64,000 nucleotides of DNA from Vanessa cardui (Eukaryota; Arthropoda; Insecta; Lepidoptera; Nymphalidae). The DNA lies in the NCBI RefSeq assembly GCF_905220365.1, contig NC_061136.1:10767702-10831701 (forward strand), read 5' to 3'. The translations under genes and the position numbers were made by a program. Shown piece by piece: positions 31,800 through 41,698 of the stretch. Below the pieces are notes generated by a model. That model saw only the letters and a program-made list of their open reading frames with translations, was not told the DNA's origin and made no database searches. Within the stretch, counting starts at the first letter, position 1, and every line of letters starts with the position of its first letter.

Positions 31800-32274
31800 C
31801 ATTTTTTTCTTTCTGGATACCGTATTATCAGAATCTCAGTAACACTGAAAGCGTACCAAATATCGAGTTCGAGTACAATTAAGCCGGCAGTTGTTTCAAA
31901 GTGCCGTTAAAACATTTACCTATGACTTCAAAGTCCACAAAGTAAAGGTTATCAAACCTTTATTATCCATTCAGAGAAGCTATTTTCCCTCTAAGGTGAA
32001 ATTTCATACGAGTATTAAAGTCGTTAGCAAACATTTTCAAATACATTGTTGTAATTCAGTATAAGCCTCGCGAGGATAAAGTAATTGGCCGATACTCGTT
32101 GGAAATGAAATTAAATATTAAATATTAATAAAATAATAATAACAAAAAATACAATTTAAGATGTTTATAGTTTTGAAATATGTTGTTGTAACGCAACGTG
32201 TGGTACGGGTTTGATTGGCGAAGATAAAAAACATGTTGTTTGATTTTGCAGCCACTAATTTACCACCAAACAAC
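31800..32274. other. Unclassified DNA
   Basis: No gene or repeat recognised. Confidence 0.4.
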
Positions 32275-32475
32275 AGTACTAGGTGTTGTTGTATTCTGGT
32301 TTGAAGGCTGAGTTAGCCAGTTAGGGACATAACATCTTAGTTCACAAGGTTGGTGGCGCATTGGCGATGAAAGAAATGGTTAATGTTTCTTACAGCGCTA
32401 TTGTCTATGGGCGGCGGTGACCAATTACCACCAGGTTGCCTATAACCTCGTCCGCCAACCAATAGTATTTAAAAA
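32275..32475 (+). repeat. Truncated copy of the 'CTCGTCCGCCAACC' interspersed family
   Basis: CAACAGTACTAGGTGTTGTTG, TTCTGGTTTGAAGGCTGAG, GACATAACATCTTAGTTCAC, TTCTTACAGCGCTATTGTC and CCTCGTCCGCCAACC in order; lacks the first third found at 46174. Confidence 0.7.
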
Positions 32476-33250
32476 ACCTTCGCCTAAGGATAAACTTTTC
32501 TGGCTCAATTTGGATACAAATGAGAACAGATTTGAGCCCTGAGCACTTGCTATATCATAGCCAGTACGATCAATTTATTCCATTGGGATTTTGTGATCAT
32601 ATGAAATTTAAAGGTGAAACTGTTGTATTAGCAAAATATTTGTTTTTATTTTTGCTTCATGAACACTTTGAAATATTAAAAATAGATCTTACAAAACTCA
32701 TCATAAAAATTAAAAATCAAATCCGAAGATGTAAAAACTCGTATCTTTTTATAAGATATTCCTTTTGTCTTCTTTTGAAAGGAACTGTTCATATTTTATA
32801 GTGAGATTTAATTTGAAATAACTCTCGAAGTATTCGGTGTTACAATCCAATGTCTATAAGTTGAGAAGTCAGTATTACAGCGACACGTTATACGAAGTTA
32901 TCTTGACGACCGATTCGCTTGGAACGACACTAATTAGATCGTCACTATGTTGAAACTCGGAAGCAGTCTATACTTATGTTAACATGCTATTAGCATAATG
33001 TTTGTGAAGGAACTAACACGTCGATTCTGTCGTCCCAATAGCTTCTTTACGGATGAAGAATAAAAAGTTCCTTCATTTGAAATCGGGCGTGAACCGTGAT
33101 GTATCTGGCCAGTAGTGATATTATTGTTATTAGTTTTTTCTTTTTTATTGTATGCAGGTGGCCTGGCATATGACCCACTTGATCACCACTGCCAACAGTA
33201 ACTATGTAACTAATGCATTACTAGCTCTGGAAGTCAAGATATGATATCCT
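32476..33250. other. Unclassified DNA
   Basis: A 93-codon frame at 32520-32801 shows no recognisable domain. No repeat recognised. The adjoining 33250-33379 holds a decayed, minus-oriented piece of the same interspersed family (ACTGTTTGGTGGTAAAC). Confidence 0.4.
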
Positions 33251-33392
33251 TTCTACTTGTAGTATCACTCACTCAACCTTAACACCAAAAAACAATAATA
33301 GCAAGTATTACTGTTTGGTGGTAAACTGCATGATAAGTCGATGGTACCACACGTGGTACCAAAGTTGAAAAGAACTGGCACACTTGTAATAC

Positions 33393-33987
33393 TTGACTTA
33401 AAGTCCTATGACCCCTAGATGGGGCAGAGGGCGTCCACAGAGGTTCTCCATCTCGATCTGTCTTGAGCTTCATGCTTCATCTCGCTCCACGTCATACCGA
33501 TGCTCGCCACTTCAGCTATCACAGTGCGACGCCAGGTTTGACGAGGACGGCCACGCTTCCTCTTCCCCTGAGGATTCCAATCCAAGGCTTGCTTGGGAAT
33601 GTGGTCGGGATCCCTTCGGAGTGTGTGGCCAATCCATCCCCATTTGCGGCGTTTAATCTGTCGATCAATGGGGCTTTCGCGGCATTTCTCCAACAGTTCT
33701 GAGTTGGAGATGGCCTCGGGCCAGTAAATTCCGAGAATGCGGCGCAAACATCGGTTGACGAAGACCTGGATTTGGCGTGAGATGACTTTTGTGACCTTCC
33801 ACGTCTCGCACCCGTAAAGTAGTACGGCTTTGACATTGGACCCGAAGATTTTGAGCTTGATCCTTCGGGTCAGCTTTCGTGACTGCCAAACAGGTCTCAA
33901 CTGCGCGAAAGTAGCTCGGGCTTTGGCGATCCGTGAGGCGATGTCCTCCTCACATCCCCCCGTTTCCGACACGACGCTCCCGAGGTA
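33393..33987 (-). mobile_element. 5'-truncated APE-type LINE with perfect 13-bp target duplication
   Basis: A 595-bp insertion is bounded by ACACTTGTAATAC at 33380-33392 and again at 33988-34000. The minus-strand sequence is the 3' end of a non-LTR element: a reading frame of at least 185 codons, then a short 3' UTR ending GGACTTTAAGTCAA at 33393. Exact flanking duplication and 5' truncation are the signature of target-primed reverse transcription. The intact frame suggests a fairly recent insertion. Confidence 0.9.
33415..33987 (-). CDS. LINE reverse transcriptase C-terminal fragment (truncated at the 5' end)
   Basis: The frame continues upstream of the ATG at 33972 to the truncation point (YLGSVVSETGGCEED). 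Visible conserved text: LLYGCETWKVTK, RCLRRILGIYWPEAISN, RKWGWIGHTLRRD and KRKRGRPRQTWRR, which is the C-terminal region of a very common non-LTR polymerase type (RTE-like, clade not certain). No catalytic residue is retained, so the fragment has no enzymatic role. It ends ...VDALCPI with a stop at about 33415. Confidence 0.8.
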   Translation of the reverse strand, partial: YLGSVVSETGGCEEDIASRIAKARATFAQLRPVWQSRKLTRRIKLKIFGSNVKAVLLYGCETWKVTKVISRQIQVFVNRCLRRILGIYWPEAISNSELLEKCRESPIDRQIKRRKWGWIGHTLRRDPDHIPKQALDWNPQGKRKRGRPRQTWRRTVIAEVASIGMTWSEMKHEAQDRSRWRTSVDALCPI

Positions 33988-34000
33988 ACACTTGTAATAC

Positions 34001-34927
34001 GGTATTTACAAAGTGAAAAAGGAGATAGATGTATTGAAGGACATACTTTTTATTTTACATTTACTTTTATATATATATTTTTTTATTAGCTTTCAAGACT
34101 CGTCTTTGAAGGGGCGGATCTTTCAATGCGACTTTCTTTTGTTTTTTTACAAAAACTCATCGGTAAAGAACATTTTTAATATTTTCTTTATCTTATCTTT
34201 TATTTTTTGAGTCTGAAATCATTTGTTTACGTGCATTACGTGTATTTTCTACAAAAAAAAATTACCAACTATAACTTGTAAAAACTTTATCAGATGTTAA
34301 ATTAATTTATAAAATTTAACGATTGATGGTACTTGTAACGAAGCGTAGTTTTATAAATCACAGATCAAATATAAATATTTATAATGATGTAACAATATTC
34401 CTTTCAAAATTTTAATGACAAAAAGCATAGGTCCAATTTAAAGTTCACGATACCTTCTAGAGGTTGCTTGGAAAATGTTAAGATGGTAAAGAAATTGAAG
34501 ATAATTGCGCTTAGAGGACGGTCCCCTCTTGTCATTTGTGGTCTCATCGTTTATCCTGTCCGAAAACGTTCGGTAGATTGCACAAGTATTTCATTACCTT
34601 TTTAATGAACAAGCGATTCTTAAAGTCAAATGTCAGGTAATATAAATATATTGAGCGTTTCGACCTGGGATAAAAAATATATATTATGGCTAGCTGTTGC
34701 TCGCGACTTTTCTCGCAGAGAATGCTGAATACTCTTATATTCATAGATATATATTATATTTAAAGAAGAAATTTGATGTCAATGTCAAAATAAATTTCGT
34801 TTTTAATTTTATTGTAATAAAATTATTTATCGATCCATTTCTTGACATCAAATTTATTCTTAAAATCAAATTATTCGAAATAAATATTTGGAATTTCATG
34901 ATTTACTGATTTCGCTTTTTGTTCTCA
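34001..34927. other. AT-rich DNA with a Helitron-like end and a short inverted repeat
   Basis: GGCTAGCTGTTGCTCGCGAC at 34687-34706 looks like the 3' end of a minus-strand Helitron. The 20-mers at 34763-34782 and 34842-34861 are imperfect reverse complements (AAATTTGATGTCAA core). No gene. Confidence 0.45.
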
Positions 34928-35050
34928 GGGGAGCGAGGCGATGCCGAGCAAGTCAAGCGTCCCTACGATGAGCCGCTAGCTGTAATGCTATGCTGGTGAC
35001 ATTCTAGCGGCATAATAGTGACTTATGTGTTTATAAGTTTATACAGTTAA

Positions 35051-35497
35051 ATGTTATCTTCTAATAATGACAGCACAAACATTAATTCCCAGCCGGACCT
35101 CTTAACATGTCCTCAATGTACTAATGGAAGGCTTTTCAGAAACCAAAAAGGCTTAAAAATTCATACAACCCGCTGTCATAGCCTTCCATTAGAAAAATCA
35201 AATGATACTTTTTCTATTTTACCTACTAATGCAAACAGTGATACAGATTCAATTAATTTTGAAAATCTATTAACTATATGTCACAAAAATATACCTTTAA
35301 TAAAAATAATCCCTAGGGGAGCGAGAATATCACTAGCTAGATCTTTATCCATTGTACTTCAAAATTGTCTTTGTAATAGTAATTCGGCATGGCAAAATCT
35401 TTTTACGTTTTCTTTTAAGTTCTTTCATGTCGATAAAACCAAAAATGGTTCCTTATCGACCAAATTAAAACAAAATAGTTTATTAGATTTGATTTAA
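35051..35497 (+). pseudogene. RLE-type LINE ORF, N-terminal zinc-finger segment
   Basis: 148 codons from ATG 35051. Residues 19-42 form a C2H2 finger (CPQC, 14 residues, then HTTRCH), as used by R2-group proteins to bind target DNA. Residues about 85-100 read IKIIPRGARISLARSLS, which resembles the conserved segment between finger and reverse transcriptase in related elements. The frame runs into the foldback element and stops at 35495-35497, so the natural continuation is lost. Confidence 0.7.
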
Positions 35498-35945
35498 AGA
35501 AAAATTTGATTTGATGAACGATTATATCATGTAGTTATAATTATTGTTATATTTGGAGTCGGTGTCAGCCAATAAAACCCTACATAACCCTACGTATATC
35601 TATCAAAAAACAATACGAGAGTACTTTAACAAATATGTTTTTTACAAATTACCTTTTACACAATAATATACTGGATCAATCAAGGGGCTCGTATCGCTTC
35701 TTTCTTTTGATTGTTGGGGCAAAGGCACCGTGGCTGACACCGGCTCCAAATATACCAATAACTATAACTACATGATATAATCGTTAATCGACTTTTAAGT
35801 AGTCTAATATTTTTCATTTCATTTAACTTAGGAAGACTCTAAAAAATATGTTGAATACGCAATTATTTTTATTACTTTTTCGTGCATATTCATTTGTTTT
35901 AAAATAGTGTTTTGTTTGAAGTCGGTTTTTCTTTTTGTTAAAATT
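35498..35945. repeat. Foldback element inserted in the RLE-type LINE
   Basis: Arms at 35516-35571 and 35731-35785 are near-perfect reverse complements (both contain CATGATATAATCGTT-type text and the GGTGTCAGCC / GGCTGACACC pair), with a spacer of about 160 bp. An unpaired right flank runs through GAAGACTCTAAAAAATATG to GAAGTCGGTTTTTC at about 35920-35935. I have met the same text in other lepidopteran sequences. It splits the coding region of the LINE. Confidence 0.75.
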
Positions 35946-35950
35946 TTTAT

Positions 35951-36559
35951 TTATTACCACATCTTTATGGTGCAAGACTTTGTGCCTTTAATAAAAAAGA
36001 CGGAAATATCCGTCCAATAGCAATCGGGACCACTTTTCGCCGTTTGGCAACTAAATTAGCATGTAGGCACATAGTCTCCACCCTAAAAACCAAATTTCAA
36101 CCAATTCAACTCGGTTTTGGAAGCAGAGGCGGTTGTGAAGCAGCAGTACACTCTACTCGTACCTTTCTAAAAGGAAACGAGGCCGAGATACTTCTGAAAG
36201 TTGATGTAGAGAATGCTTTTAACTCCTTAGATAGAGGAACCTTGCTTAACGAAGTCTTCTCTAATCTACCTGAAATTTACCCATACGTTTGGCAATGTAA
36301 TAGTTCACCTTCCAAATTATTTTTTGGTGAAGATACAATTCATTCTAATGTATGCGTTCAGCAAGGAGATCCATTGGGTCCTGCTCTTTTTAGCTTAGGT
36401 ATTCATAGCTGCATTTCGAATTTAAAATCTGAATTAAACGTTTGGTATCTAGATGATGGAACTTTAGGAGGTAAAGTAGATGACGTTATTGAAGATTTAA
36501 TTAAAATTAAAGAACAATTTGATAAAATTGGTTTTCATTTTGAATTTTTCAAAATGTGA
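35951..36559 (+). pseudogene. RLE-type LINE reverse transcriptase domain
   Basis: The frame is open before the TTG at 36044: LYGARLCAFNKKDGNIRPI is readable from about 35963. Then LGFGSRGGCEAAVHSTRTF, LLKVDVENAFNSLDRG (first catalytic Asp), VQQGDPLGPALFSLG and WYLDDGTLGG (YLDD at 36446-36457). This is an R2-group-type reverse transcriptase with an unusual QQGDPLGP motif and YLDDG active site. The frame ends at TGA 36557-36559; a one-base shift before the stop and another in a T8 run after it account for the break. Confidence 0.8.
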
Positions 36560-37318
36560 ATTTTTTTTACGGACAATTTAACTCACAAAAATATTAGTTT
36601 GGCAATAGATAAATTTAATAAAATTGCACCTAACATAAAAATTCTTCATAAAGATACACTTCGCCTCCTTGGTGCACCACTATTTGATGAGGGCATAGAG
36701 CTTATTATTAACGATAAAATTAAAATATTTTCGGACAATTTTGACAGACTGGGCATTTTAAATTCTCATATAGCTTATACATTCTTAAAACATTGCCTTT
36801 TTGTTCCAAAATTAATGTACATTCTACGTGTGAGCCCAATCTGGAAATATCCTAATCTTACCAATCAAATCGATGCCACCCTTAAAAAAACTTTAGAAAA
36901 AATTCTAAATTTATCTCTTGATGAAAATTCTTGGACTCAAGCTACACTTCCCATTCCTTTTGGTGGCATCGGCGTGAGAAAAATTTCAAGTGTTGCCCTC
37001 CCGGCCTTTCTTTCTTCTGTACATAGCATTTCATACCTTTGTTCAGAAATTTTAAAATCAAAATCAGTAAAAATCATGAATGTTACTGAGGCGATAGAGA
37101 CCTGCAAGGTAAAGTCCCCTAATGATGATATCCCTAAGGAAGTTACAAAACAAAAACTTTGGGATTCTTCATTGGTTCACGCTACACTACACATTTTGAC
37201 ACAAAATTTAACAAGTGTTCAAGACCGTGCCAGGCTTCTAGCGTTATCATCTAAAGAGTCTAGTCACTGGTTGAATTCATTACCCTCTAGAAATCTTGGG
37301 ACACTTTTAGATAATTAA
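36560..37318 (+). pseudogene. RLE-type LINE thumb and linker segment
   Basis: Continues from FFTDNLTHKNISLAIDKFN in the same frame as the reverse transcriptase and reaches TAA at 37316-37318. Conserved-looking pieces: LRLLGAPLFDEG, HCLFVPKLMYILRVSP, ATLPIPFGGIGVRKI. This is the region between the polymerase and the endonuclease. After the TAA the same frame goes on (FRISIGLRLGTPLCSE), so the stop is a point mutation in the original ORF. Confidence 0.75.
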
Positions 37319-37931
37319 TGTTTTCGCATATCGATTGGTCTCCGACTGGGAACACCTCTGTGTTCTGAGCACAGATGCCCGTGTGGAAAGGAGGTGGACT
37401 CTTTCGGTTTACATGCTCTCTCTTGCCCAAGGAGTTCAGGTAGGCCTTTCCGCCACGGTTCTCTTAATGACATAATAAAAAGGGCTCTTGCCACCATCGA
37501 CTTTCCTGCACTTACTGAGCCTCGTGGAATTAGTCGTGATGATGGTAAGAGACCTGATGGATTACATTGGTTCCCTGGGAACGAGGTCGAGCCCTTGTGT
37601 GGGACGCTACATGTGTTGACACGTTGGCCCCATCTCATATCCGAGAAACAATATTAAGAGCCGGTGCCGCTGCGGAAAAAGCTGAAGCCAAAAAAAGAAC
37701 TAAATATTCGTATATTACTTTTTTGTTCCATTTGCTGTCGAAACGCTTGGCCCTTGGATTAGTGGTGCAAAAAGCTTCATCAAAAGTATAACACCTCGCC
37801 TCATTGCCTCCACTGGTGACAGGAGGGCTGGTTCGTTTTTTGCCCAGAGGATCGGAATTGCGATTCAACGGGGAAATGCTGCTAGCATTCTTGCCACCAT
37901 TCCACACGGTCAAGATTTATACAGTAACTAG
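37319..37931 (+). pseudogene. RLE-type LINE cysteine knuckle and endonuclease
   Basis: First frame: HRCPCGKEVDSFGLHALSC (zinc knuckle) and SRDDGKRPDG (PD at 37553-37558). After a frameshift near 37568: VPWERGRALVWDATCVDTLA, supplying the second acidic residue (WD) of the PD-(D/E)XK endonuclease. After another shift near 37715-37735: GDRRAGSFFAQRIGIAIQRG and NAAAILATIPHGQDLYSN with TAG at about 37929-37931. Domain order and motifs are those of restriction-like endonucleases of R2-type LINEs. Confidence 0.8.
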
Positions 37932-38018
37932 TTTTAGTTCATATTTGTATATATATATTTAAGCATTTAATGTTGTTAATTCTAATGTTAATAAAGTAGA
38001 TTATTTCAGGAAAAAAAA

Positions 38019-38096
38019 TTCATAGATTAATTTGAAAAATGATGTTGTTTTAATACCTGCAAAATGCGCCGTCAAATCACTGATACCTTGAGCTAA
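38019..38096. other. Spacer after the LINE 3' end
   Basis: Short A/T-rich stretch; the A run at 38010-38018 may be the poly(A)-like end of the LINE. Confidence 0.4.
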
Positions 38097-38381
38097 TTCA
38101 CGGAGATATACATATCTTCACCTGAATTAATCCAGCATATCAACTTAGCAGTTCCTCGTACTATACCTAGACGTCCAATCGAAAAACCCTTTATCACTGC
38201 AACATCTAAAACAAAGGAGACACCCGATTTTGGGCCCAACGTTACAAACATGAAATTTATTCCAAAAAACTTGCCAATTTTTTCAGATTATGCCCTAAAA
38301 ATATTAACCAAAATAGCAATGGCCAAGTATGAAAAAAAAGCAAATCATCATCAAGTCTGTAATCACGAACTGACTTTGTAA
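38097..38381 (+). pseudogene. 94-codon open frame without an initiating ATG, unrecognised
   Basis: The frame lies between TAA 38094-38096 and TAA 38379-38381. It reads as plausible protein with mixed composition: SSPELIQHINLAVPRTIP, IEKPFITATSKTKETPDFG and LTKIAMAKYEKKANHHQ. No ATG occurs near its start (the only internal Met codons lie late), so it could be an exon, a truncated transposon ORF or chance. It lies between the LINE end and the DDE/SWIM element and could be a remnant of the latter. I do not recognise the family. Confidence 0.35.
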
Positions 38382-38900
38382 ATGCTTTTTTACCGTAAGC
38401 GTTAGAATAACCATCTTAAAAGTATTTAAACAACTGTCAATGATAAGTATAAGGTACGTAACCGTACGAGATATACTTATAAATCGATACGAAATAATGT
38501 CGATTAATCGATTATGAAATTGTTTTTTATTGTTTAGAAATATTTATTGTATTTTATTTAATACAGCAAAATTATAATTAAATATACACATTATGCACTA
38601 AATGCCTACATACTGATTTTTTATTGAGTACATAATCGGGATAGACTTATTAATGATCGATTGATCCACCGATTTTTTATCTTAAAATCGATATCGATGG
38701 ACATTCCTTCAGCAACTATGTGTCATTGTCGCGTCTGGGGTTGTCTGTGGTCTGTCAATTGTCATGTCAATTGGCATTCGCTTTCTGTATTAATACGTAG
38801 TGAATGTGTTTTTCCGTGTTTCTTGAATTTATTGCGATCCGTGCTTGTACTCCGATACTGAACGCTTTCTAATTCTGGACACGATACTCTGCTACACATA
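38382..38900. other. AT-rich DNA upstream of the transposase fragment
   Basis: Contains ATCGAT-rich short palindromic pieces (AAATCGATATCGATGG at 38686-38701). No gene seen; the upstream half of the transposase is not readable here. Confidence 0.4.
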
Positions 38901-39777
38901 TTGACCCCTGCGCGAACACCTGGTTACCTGTACTTTGCCTTGCTAAATGAGTGTAGATATAGAACATATGTACCCAGTAGCTTACAGCAGGGTGAAACGC
39001 AACTTTCAACAATAGAAGCAAATAAATCAAGAACGGTAAAAATATGTAGATGGGTTGTTGAGGTTGTAAATGGTAGGTTTAAACGTGACTTTAAACTATT
39101 TCGCCAGGCCTTTTTTAATAATACATCTAAAAATCTTATGGTTCATTTTGAAGTAGCTGCTGCGTTGATTAATGCGTTTCATCCTCCTATCACAAATAGG
39201 AGTGATGCTCAGGAAATTCTTCAAGTCATTCATCTAAACATGTATGTAGACAATAAACTTAGTGATTATGTGAATCAGAATAATTTCAATCGACGTAGGG
39301 CGCAATTTCAACCAAGAAAATGATTTACAAGATTTTCCTGAGTTATCATTCAGTGATTTAATTCTTGTCTCTTTGGGTACATACCAAATAAAGCAGGCTC
39401 GTTCCTATTACGGGGAGCATATAAGGGGCACTGGTGTTTATGTAATTGAAGTGTGCAAAGAGGTAGATAGTGACCTGATTGAGGAGCTGTCAACATCAGA
39501 AACAACCTGGTTATTAAGAGGTCGCATACAGTCCAAGCATATTAACAAAAAAACTTATTTTGTATATATATTAGTTGACAGCTCTTTGATTGGCCGAGAC
39601 TCCATAGTACAATATTATTGTAATTGTATTGTAGGGAACCGGACCGTAGGTTGCTGTGCTCACACCATGAGCATTATATGGTATTTAAGTTGGGCAAGGC
39701 ATCAAAATAATGTAACACCTCCTGCACAATTTTTAGATAATATTTTACTGTTGTACAGAGAAGATGAAGATGAATAA
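38901..39777 (+). pseudogene. DDE transposase C-terminus followed by a SWIM-type zinc finger
   Basis: Two frames joined by one shift near 39310-39323. The first (140 codons to TGA 39321-39323) has YVPSSLQQGETQLSTIEANK and ICRWVVEVVNGRFKRDFKLF, the last acidic motif and basic helix of PIF/Harbinger-like DDE transposases (DDE_Tnp_4 type). The second, open from about 39313, has LSFSDLILVSLGTYQIKQA, then YYCNCIVGNRTVGCCAHTM (SWIM finger, CxCx(n)CxH) and an acidic end REDEDE. The catalytic N-terminal half is absent, so the gene is truncated. I recall the DDE-plus-SWIM arrangement from invertebrate transposons of ISL2EU-like type; that name is tentative. The final TAA is at about 39775-39777. Confidence 0.65.
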
Positions 39778-39837
39778 ATTAATTAAAAAATAAGTAATCA
39801 TTTTTATTTATTACCTTTTCCATCGAAATACTTTAGT

Positions 39838-40060
39838 TTTATTTTATTTATTTATTTTTACGGGGAAGGGTGGCAAACGAGTTGACAGATCACCTGATGG
39901 AAAGCAAATGCTGCCGCCCATGGACATTTGCAACACCAGAAGGGAAGGGGTGGGGAATTAGGCCTCCGGTATCCTCACTCACGTAGCGAAACACGACAAA
40001 AGTGTCATTTTACGCCAGTTTTCTGTGAGGCCGTACCTTTAACACGTACCTAAGGTCAGA
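39838..40060 (+). repeat. Interspersed repeat, 'GGTGGCAAACGAG / CCGCCCATGGACAT' family
   Basis: GGGTGGCAAACGAGTTGACAG, ATCACCTGATGGAAAGC, CCGCCCATGGACATTTGC, TTAGGCCTCCGGTATCC and TTTTACGCCAGTTTTCTG in the order of an abundant lepidopteran repeat. Shorter copies lie at 41585-41698 (+) and 60432-60549 (-). Confidence 0.7.
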
Positions 40061-40065
40061 ATAAA

Positions 40066-40215
40066 ACCTAAAATGTAGGATATGAGAAAACTTTGGGCTC
40101 CAGAGCATAACAGTTAAGGATACGATCTAAAACGCTAGGATAAGAGAAAACCTTGAACTACAGAACGTACAAGCTTAAGGATACGACCTAAAATGTTGGG
40201 ATGACAGAAACTGTC
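40066..40215 (+). repeat. Diverged tandem repeat, about 60-bp unit, 2.5 copies
   Basis: Units start at 40066 (ACCTAAAATGTAGGATATG), 40125 (ATCTAAAACGCTAGGATAAG) and 40186 (ACCTAAAATGTTGGGATG). The first two end in TTAAGGATACG. Unit lengths are 59 and 61 bp. No coding content. Confidence 0.75.
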
Positions 40216-40489
40216 AGTTTGTGTTGATCAGAGAATTTATTTAATTGTTATTTCGGTAGTAGGGTATATATTGATGGGCCTAGTTGACAGACTGTTTTCT
40301 GGTTGTCACCAATTGAGAATAATATTGTTAAAGCCCTAATATACACGACTTATTAAACTTAAAACAGAATTAATTGACATAACCTCAAATATATTTAATC
40401 ATTTTTTTTATTGATTTGGCCATTGCAGATCAACCTGAAAATTGGCCCAGCAATATATCTTTATAAGTACTAATTGAGGGCTTAATTGG

Positions 40490-40672
40490 AGCCCTGTAAC
40501 GTCAGGCCCAAGTTTATATGGAAACCGGTGGTCTCCTTTGGGTAAATATGCTCCTTTTAACAGACTTATGAATTCGTTTAATGACTTGTCACCTAACGAC
40601 GATATTGACATCTTTCACAATAATATTAATTATTTTGTTAAACATTCCAAAGATCTCATAGTACGATCTCAA
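40490..40672 (+). pseudogene. Possible LINE polymerase C-terminal tail (CR1/Jockey-like)
   Basis: In one frame RPKFIWKPVVSFG, then after a one-base shift YAPFNRLMNSFNDLSPN and DIFHNNINYFVKHSKDLI. The pattern 'xPxNRMxxxFN...DIF....F' resembles the last residues of CR1/Jockey-type LINE polymerases. It is followed by a T-rich stretch to about 40830 that could be the 3' UTR. Degenerate; call tentative. Confidence 0.35.
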
Positions 40673-40839
40673 ACCCTATAAGTAATATGTTTAAGTTTTG
40701 TTCTTTTTTTAAATTTTATAATTAGCTTTTATGTTTTGTTTTAATTATTTCTTAATTCTTAAATTTAGTATGTAATTTAGTTTTAAATAATATTTTATAT
40801 TTTACATAGGTTAGTTTGGTTACAAATTTTACGTTTAAC

Positions 40840-41584
40840 GTCAATGTTGTTTACACCTATAAAGATGTATCACCTCGAATGTTGCCCATATTAAAAATAT
40901 TTTTTTAAGTGTTTAGTGATAAATCGATGGTGTAATTTTTTACAATAAATAAATACCTCTTTGTATATCTATAATATGTTTTTTGTGTATTTCACCCCTT
41001 GTGGGTAGAATATTCAAAAACGCTTGACTATCTATCGACTATTTTTTATCAGTAACCAAAAAGTAAAGTTTCATATTTGTAACTTAAGAATGACCGACTC
41101 TCATACCACTTTAAACCTTTAGGGGTGAAACCCTTTAGGGGTAGAAATTCTGGAATTTCTTTGTTAGGATCGTTTTATTGAGTAGGCATGCGTGTCTTTT
41201 ATAAGGGTCCTCCTCGAAAGATATTAAAAAAAAAAACATTTATGAGATACAAGTCTCATCTATGGCTCACCGTGTGTATGTAGTGCGAAATTTATGTTCC
41301 CTAAGGTCACAAAATTCGCGATCTCTCTTCATAATATTTGTATTGTATAATATAAATAATAATACTTAAAACTGTCTATTATATTATTTCGATATCATTG
41401 TAGTCAATATAATGTTACTATTCTTAGATATCTCGAATGTGAATCTAAATGGTACATCAGAAGTTTAAGTGCAGTTTTATTGCTGCTATAAACGAATGCC
41501 CAAAGCGCTACTTGGCAAATAAGCAGATGGTCAGTGTACTTAAAATTACACAAATTCTTGAAAACCGTTAAAAGTAAGAGTTAA
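40840..41584. other. Unclassified AT-rich DNA
   Basis: A short local duplication of TTTAGGGGTGAAACC-like text lies at 41118-41145. No gene. Confidence 0.4.
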
Positions 41585-41698
41585 ATTTTTTTTTTATGAC
41601 ATGGGTGGCAAACGTGCAGTTTGCTCACCAGATGAAAAGTGACTACCACCGCCCATGGAGATCTGCAACACCAGGGGGCTTGCAGGCGCGTTGCCGGA
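41585..41698 (+). repeat. Short copy of the 'GGTGGCAAACG' interspersed repeat
   Basis: ATGACATGGGTGGCAAACG, GCTCACCAGATGAAAAGTG, CTACCACCGCCCATGGAG and GGGGGCTTGCAGGCGCG. Same family as 39838-40060 and 60432-60549. Confidence 0.75.

Larger units (their letters stand above)
34928..38018 (+). mobile_element. RLE-type non-LTR retrotransposon, second lineage, degenerate
   Basis: Reading order on the plus strand: GC-richer leader (about 34928-35050), N-terminal C2H2 finger, a gap holding a foldback element (35498-35945), reverse transcriptase, linker, cysteine-rich knuckle, PD-(D/E)XK endonuclease and a 3' UTR ending near 38018. It belongs to the group with a restriction-like endonuclease (R2/Hero/NeSL-like) but differs clearly in sequence from the R4-clade element at 26730-30480. 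Breaks: loss of sequence around the foldback element, TGA at 36557-36559 with paired shifts on either side, TAA at 37316-37318, a frameshift near 37568 and another near 37715-37735. A 3' fragment of a sister copy is at 63021-63150. Confidence 0.8.

Noticed and set aside
33408..33702. Plus-strand frames opposite the LINE tail at 33393-33987
   Set aside because: Shadows of the minus-strand polymerase frame, which alone carries recognisable motifs.
37315..37913. Minus-strand frames of 107 and 92 codons over the endonuclease part of the second LINE
   Set aside because: Shadows of the plus-strand endonuclease segments.
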